From: Saccoglossus kowalevskii
Lineage: Eukaryota; Hemichordata; Enteropneusta; Harrimaniidae
Direction: 5' to 3'
Assembly: GCF_000003605.2 (NCBI RefSeq)
Contig: NW_003158233.1
Coordinates: 128,885 to 139,840 of the forward strand
Length of the DNA stretch: 10,956 bases
This document shows positions 6,901 through 10,956 of the stretch, in pieces (the stretch's first letter is position 1; each line of letters opens with the position of its first letter). The notes under the pieces were generated by a model. The model was not told the origin of the DNA. It ran no database searches and was given only the letters and a program-made list of their open reading frames with translations. The position numbers and the translations under genes were made by a program.

Positions 6901-7200
6901 TGCTTTTCAGATTTATTTTTAATTCGTTAGTGAAAATACTTATTTTTATTCTATTTTGCAGCAATGTTTCCTTCTTTCAATCATAATTAATGCTTTTTTA
7001 TTTTTGTCTCCTATAATTTTGTTGTATAACATAACATTGTATAAGCGCTACATGTTTAGGCTACAACTCTTCAGTATCTGCTCATTCAGATTAAAATGAA
7101 GACTTGTAATTTGATTTACCAACTGTGTCATTAAATTAATATATGAATATTATATTGCGGCAATGGTGCACTTTTTTAAATTGTTTGTTCTAATTGTATT
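6901..7200. other. AT-rich stretch, no feature seen
   Basis: No reading frame, repeat or splice context worth reporting is seen here. It lies between interspersed repeat copy A and the CACT microsatellite. Confidence 0.5.
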
Positions 7201-7274
7201 CACTCACTCACTCACTCACTCACTCACTCACTCACTCACTCACTCACTCACAGTCACTCACTCACACACTAACA
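7201..7274 (+). repeat. (CACT)n microsatellite, perfect then degenerate
   Basis: Twelve or so uninterrupted CACT units run from 7201 to about 7250. They are followed by an imperfect tail with CAGT and CACACA interruptions to about 7274. The length suggests it is variable between individuals. Confidence 0.97.
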
Positions 7275-7335
7275 GTCACTCAACTGAATGATGATGACGT
7301 TTTATGATGAATAAGCACTTTATTTCATATATATA

Positions 7336-7362
7336 CGAGGGGCGTTCAATAAGTAATGCCCC
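7336..7362 (+). repeat. mariner left terminal inverted repeat
   Basis: The terminus begins CGAGGGGCGTTCAATAAG directly after the TA target site and runs on to the GCCCC at 7358-7362. It contains its own short inverted pair, GGGGC and GCCCC. No matching right terminus is present in the window. Confidence 0.8.
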
Positions 7363-7493
7363 TTTCAGTTATCTGATCTAGATGAAATTTTGCATGTGTA
7401 ATGATTTACATCTCTATGTGTTATATTGCAAAAACAGCTCTGAACTAATTATGGTTTCTGATTTACAGGTGTTTGAACTGAGTCAGCTGTGGA

Positions 7494-8263
7494 ATGAAGC
7501 CAGTTGAGTATCGCGCAGTGATCCGTTTTTTTTTAATTGAAAGGATGCACACTAAAGGAGACTTTTGATGAAATGAAAGAAACTTATGATGATGATGCCC
7601 CACCATATGACCTTGTAAAACGCTGTCATCGTGAATTCAAACATTGCCGGAAGTCTGTGGGAACAGCTCCCAGAACTGGTCGTCCTACTTCTGCCATTGA
7701 TGAGGCATCTGTCCACCAAGTTGAGGCAGCCATTTTGGAATATCGACGCATTATTGTTCGCCAAATAGCCCAAGAGGTCAAGATTGGTACGGAGTCTGTG
7801 GAAACTATCTTTCATGACCATTTGCATATGCATAAGGTGTCTGCCTGATGGATTTCCAGAAGCAAGAATGCGTCGAGGGTGAATTTGGAGATGTGCCAAG
7901 AAGATAAGTCAAAGTTTTTGGGGAAAAACTGATTACACAGGATGAAACTTGGGTCCATCACTCGGATCCAGAGACCAAAGCCAAATCAAGAGGCGGGTCA
8001 CGTTCAGCAAATGTATCCTCCTCCTGCAGGACAACGCACCTGTCCACAACTCGCATGTCGCCAGATCAGAAGCACGGGCGTGTTGCTATGAAATCCTCGC
8101 CCACCTCCCATACTCTCTTGATGATGCAGCGTTGATTTACGACGTGGTTAGAGGACCAACCTGGGGTGTTCTACAAAAACGGTGTCCAGAGCTGGGTCAA
8201 ACGATGGGAGAAATGCATAACTCTGGGTGGTTTCTATGTGGAGAAAGACTATAACTGTGCCAA
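7494..8263 (+). pseudogene. mariner (DD34D) transposase, inactivated
   Basis: ATG at 7494 opens MKPVEYRAVIRF and is followed by a frame break in the T-run (7526-7534). Frame two (7537-7845) gives the DNA-binding half with KGCTLKETFDEMKETY, GRPTSAID and QVEAAILEYRRIIVRQIAQE, and ends at TGA (7846-7848). More frameshifts follow. ITQDETWVHHSDPETKAKS, with the first catalytic Asp at 7941-7943, is in a third frame. LLQDNAPVHNSHVA, with the second Asp at 8030-8032, is back in another. The two aspartates are only about 30 codons apart, against about 93 in Mos1, so roughly 190 bp is deleted. The third catalytic Asp region is lost: YSL is followed directly by unrelated sequence. The C-terminal block, with SWVKRWEKCITLGGFYVEKD, reappears in yet another frame at 8169-8260. 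Transposases of this family cut and paste DNA at TA sites; this one cannot be functional. Confidence 0.93.
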
Positions 8264-8320
8264 ATTTCATTATAACAATATACGTCATTGCACTTCTCAC
8301 TCAAATTAATTTGTTTACAG

Positions 8321-8511
8321 ATGACCAAGATGCAATTGATTTGGTCTGGTTTGTAACAGGTACACCAACATTTATGCAAAGTAGACCATCTGTAATAGAA
8401 ATAAAAGTTAATAATTCAAGAACAATACTTGTAATGCCACCTTACTTATGCCGTCAACATATTAGAGATATGAAGACTTTAAATATAATATACTTGAACG
8501 TGTTCAGCTAG
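8321..8511 (+). CDS. candidate terminal exon, end of a HECT-like domain
   Basis: A good acceptor (TTTGTTTACAG, ending at 8320) precedes a frame that runs to TAG at 8509-8511, and AATAAA follows at 8620-8625, so it has the shape of a last exon with a 3' UTR. Starting mid-codon, it reads DQDAIDLVWFVTGTPTFM, then SVIEIKV, then ILVMPPYLCRQHIRDM. In HECT ubiquitin ligases the last 60 residues run F-V-T-G-S, a beta strand, the catalytic T-C-F motif, then L-P-x-Y and a final helix. FVTGT, IEIKV and MPPY fit that order. The T-C-F catalytic motif is missing, apparently through a small deletion before LVMPPY, so the encoded domain would not accept ubiquitin by the usual route. The open frame extends upstream into the mariner remnant, but that part is not expected to be exonic. 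Confidence 0.38.
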
Positions 8512-8619
8512 GATTGGAACATTTTGGTATGGCTTAATACAATGCCTGCTGAAAGCCTCCATGGACAGCTGTAGTAGCAATATTTTTCATTAAACTTAAA
8601 ATGTTGGATACAACTACTA

Positions 8620-8625
8620 AATAAA
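8620..8625 (+). promoter_or_regulatory. AATAAA polyadenylation signal candidate
   Basis: A canonical hexamer lies about 110 bp after the stop of the candidate terminal exon, on the same strand. In DNA this AT-rich the hexamer is common, so position is the only support. Confidence 0.3.
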
Positions 8626-8640
8626 TATACAATACAAATA

Positions 8641-9256
8641 TACAACTAGGGAAATATATCTGTTTAGAAATGAAACTCTTTAATATTGATTGTCATACAC
8701 AGTTTGTATCAACATATTTTGTGGTCTGTGTGTGGTGCATGCAGTAAGTTTATTCTGTACACAAACATCTGTATGTTTATATATGGACACAGAGACGAGC
8801 TTATAAAACTGATACAGTATAGCAACATCTGAGGAGAATTTGGAGCTTAAGAGTTTTGGATCATTTTCAAAGCAATATGTCTTATCAATTTTTATTTTTG
8901 TAAACATGAGTATTTGTTTTTTTAGGTCCGTTGTTGACTACATGAAGCTATATTCATATTAGTGATCTGTCACTCTCTGTCGTCTATCTAACTGTCTGTT
9001 TATAAAAAAAATGATACTCTTGTGAACCATAGCTCGTAATTGTCTCAAATATGTTGTTCTTTGAGTGTGTGTACTCTGATTTGCTGATGCTTAATCATGT
9101 GGCACATTTTTCACGGTTCATATCAGAAACTCTTATATGCTATGTATTGTCAAATGTTGATCACCGCACTTCACCTCATATATGAATTGCAACACATTTT
9201 GCATGAGAAATATTTTCTATAATATGTTTATATTATTGATGCCGTTTCTTCTCCTA
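8641..9256. other. AT-rich stretch, no gene seen
   Basis: No frame with recognisable content is seen on either strand; a 75-codon minus-strand frame at 8680-8907 has no motif and no splice or start context. The stretch lies between the possible 3' end of the HECT-like locus and the inverted repeat at 9257. Confidence 0.45.
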
Positions 9257-9327
9257 GGTTGAAAAGAAAACTTTTTATTCCCTAACTAGGCACATTCCGG
9301 TGATTATACGTTTGGTTCTTTTCAACC
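9257..9327. repeat. perfect 12-bp inverted repeat, 47-nt loop
   Basis: GGTTGAAAAGAA at 9257-9268 pairs exactly with TTCTTTTCAACC at 9316-9327. It lies just upstream of interspersed repeat copy B. It could be a terminal hairpin of that element or a chance match in biased sequence. No corresponding hairpin was found before copy A. Confidence 0.7.
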
Positions 9328-9340
9328 GTCTTTCAATTCT

Positions 9341-9526
9341 TCTGTTGCATTTCTTCAGAATTTTATGAACCAATTATTCAAAACTCGGTAACACATGTCT
9401 GAGATGGCCGACCGGCAGCCACATTGTTTAAGGAAAATCTGCACTTGTTTGTCAATTTTGCACATTCTACTTATATTCAAATTCACATAGTCCATTCAGA
9501 CCCAAATTTGGTACACAGACATTTGC
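9341..9526 (+). repeat. interspersed repeat, copy B
   Basis: The segment matches copy A (6685-6900) in the same orientation, with about 40 bp missing before the GATGGCCGACCGGCAGCC block near 9400. Both copies then share ATCTGCAC and a CCAAA(T/C)TT block close to the right end. The open frame 9424-9618 lies partly in this repeat and is not conserved in copy A, so it is not a gene. Confidence 0.65.
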
Positions 9527-10430
9527 ATTCTAGCACATCACCAAGAATTTATCACGTACAGTCAAACTTGACAGACAGAATACATCTTGGAATAGATGCT
9601 CAATTTTATTATATTTGATGATTCTTTTCAAGATGGCTGAATAATGGACATTTTACTTTACAAAAAAATTACAAAAACATTGAACATTTTCGTCATTCCA
9701 GTACTTTATTGTTGGCAAAATTGTGTTTGTAATCATTTGACGTGTCAAGTATTTTGTGTACTGTAATACATGCTAGAGCTACAGTATCTTCAAGATATCC
9801 ATATCGGATGTTTCACGCCGATAGACTTTAGGCAGTTCCATGCATAGATTTACAGTCTGATTTGAATTGTTGGTCTAGTTACTCAAAATTGCAAAAGATT
9901 TCAGCAAACCTTTGCGAACAATACAAGTTTAATTCTAAGTTGCTTTTCATTATAATTCATTTAGTTGACAGTATAGAACTGGAACTCGCACTTGTTCAAA
10001 AAATGTAAGACGGGAGCATGTTGTGACTTGTACATTACAAATTATAATTAATTTAATTGTTCCTAACTGTTTTTAATATCATGTTTTACTATAGATTTGA
10101 TGTTCATCAGGGATAAGTTGGTGCAAATACTTTACCAGTTATTACACTGATTTTAATCAAAATATTTATAGGTTATGCCCATGTGTGCAGTGTACAGTTG
10201 ATTGCAAAACAGTGAGCAGTATAGAACCCAATACCCTCCCCGTGGCTTTCCTTGCGTATGGAAGTTATTTTCACGAGTGATGCGGTGTATCCTGTCGCCA
10301 TACTTTCACAAGCGAAAGGTGTGGGGTTATGTCATATTATACTGAATCGTATAAGTTAAGTGTTTTGTTAAATGCATGTCCAAACAAAAAGTACCTGGTC
10401 CACATTTTTTATAATAAACCGGCCTGATGA
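9527..10430. other. long AT-rich stretch, no gene seen
   Basis: No motif-bearing frame, tandem repeat or RNA gene could be recognised. A somewhat GC-richer patch at 10225-10325 has small complementary words (GTATGG with CCATAC) but no extended structure. Confidence 0.45.
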
Positions 10431-10617
10431 CTGCATAGATATTGTATGTGTTCAATACTCACATACTAGAAAAGGCTGCGATATTCAGAAGTCCGGACAC
10501 ACATAGTTGATTGGGAGACATATTCCCTTCTGCTGTTCTAATTGGGTGCTGATTCCAACTTGCAGAAAACATCGACAAATGTCTTCTTATACGCGGTAAA
10601 TACACATAATGTAAACA
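10431..10617 (+). other. interrupted open frame and small palindrome, unrecognised
   Basis: One plus-strand frame carries about 55 codons with two stops, including LEKAAIFRSPDTHS, then LGDIFPSAVLIGC, then FQLAENIDKCLLIRGKYT. No family is recognised and no flanking splice sites are convincing. GTATGTG (10444-10450) and CACATAC (10460-10466) form a perfect 7-bp inverted repeat at its start. This may be chance. Confidence 0.15.
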
Positions 10618-10929
10618 GAATAAATGCATATCATTGCATGAATCGAGAAGTCCCTGGTCTTCGACAACATAAAATGTATTATAAAATACATATAAGCACC
10701 CACAACATACATCAAGTGATAAACCATTTAATATCTATGAATTTGGGGTTGAGTAACTGTGTTTGAAATCAAACCAAATGGCAATTTCGCCGTATTTCTA
10801 TAGTATAAAAAATGCTCCTTGTTCTACCCCTCTGTAGATGGTTTTATTTTCAGCTATATTATGTCCACTCTCAGATATTGAATTGTTCGGAAAAACTCAA
10901 CGTCGGAAATAGCAGAATATTTATCACGA

Positions 10930-10956
10930 ATATATATATATATATATATATATATA
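10930..10956. repeat. (TA)n microsatellite at the window edge
   Basis: At least 13 uninterrupted TA units run to the last base, so the tract continues beyond the window. Confidence 0.97.

Larger units (their letters stand above)
7336..8290 (+). mobile_element. degenerate mariner element, left end intact, right end lost
   Basis: The element starts after a TA (7334-7335) with CGAGGGGCGTTCAATAAGTA, the kind of terminus typical of mariner elements, and the strand-matched transposase remnant follows. The expected inverse copy of this end is not found after the transposase. Recognisable mariner coding sequence ends around 8263, and the sequence then runs into the splice-acceptor region before 8321, so the right boundary is only approximate. 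A full mariner is about 1.3 kb. This copy is about 0.95 kb because of internal and right-end deletions. It lies in an intron of the possible HECT-like gene, on the same strand. Confidence 0.85.

Noticed and set aside
7552-7899. 115-codon minus-strand frame inside the mariner
   Set aside because: It is the antisense shadow of the transposase remnant, whose sense-strand motifs are clear.
8680-8907. 75-codon minus-strand frame
   Set aside because: No motif is present, and it lies next to the probable 3' UTR of the plus-strand terminal exon.
9424-9618. 64-codon plus-strand frame
   Set aside because: It lies partly in interspersed repeat copy B and is not kept in copy A.
10542-10766. 74-codon plus-strand frame
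   Set aside because: It starts at a non-ATG codon and has no motif, splice context or conserved neighbour.
1-10956. tRNA, rRNA or other structured RNA genes
   Set aside because: No A-box and B-box pair, cloverleaf or ribosomal core sequence could be recognised by eye on either strand.

Overview
The window looks like nuclear DNA from a metazoan, probably an invertebrate and possibly a mollusc. It is AT-rich and gene-poor. Its visible coding sequence sits in short exon-like blocks next to plausible splice sites, and it carries a decayed mariner transposon, a palindromic MITE, several unrelated tandem repeats and microsatellites. Nothing suggests a bacterium, phage or organelle: there are no dense operons, Shine-Dalgarno sites or long intact ORFs outside repeats. 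The mollusc guess rests on recalled similarity of the MITE ends and the HECT-type gene, and it is weak.

Layout. Positions 1-1070 are a 27-bp tandem array of 39 full units plus a remnant. It reads as a nine-residue repeat (TNKDIISLS type), is open at the left edge, and continues to a stop at 1187. The minus strand is equally open across the array, so coding is unproven. On the minus strand at 1689-2170 lies a previously hidden, decayed protein-coding stretch spread over three frames, which I read tentatively as an exostosin-like (GT64) glycosyltransferase relic. Positions 2847-3070 hold three copies of a short GC-containing motif. Positions 3882-4092 are a MITE with TA-flanked 40-bp inverted termini. 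An A-rich tract (4180-4305) is followed by four 34-bp units (4336-4471), some of which carry a perfect hairpin.

The plus strand from about 4776 to 8640 may hold one gene. An exon-like block at 4776-5144 resembles the N-terminal domain of G2E3-like HECT proteins. An acidic block (5615-5805) ends in a good splice donor. A weak block lies at 6414-6594. A terminal exon (8321-8511), with an acceptor, a stop and an AATAAA, resembles the end of a HECT domain. The main HECT lobe is not visible, the acidic exon is broken by four 26-bp repeats, and a dead mariner (7336 to about 8290) lies just before the last exon. The locus is therefore probably a pseudogene or heavily rearranged.

Two diverged direct copies of an interspersed repeat (6685-6900 and 9341-9526) flank the mariner and last exon. 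The right third is otherwise bare and ends in a (TA)n run at the window edge. No working pathway can be assembled from this window. Its main interest is the nested 27-bp array, the hidden glycosyltransferase relic and the split HECT-like locus.
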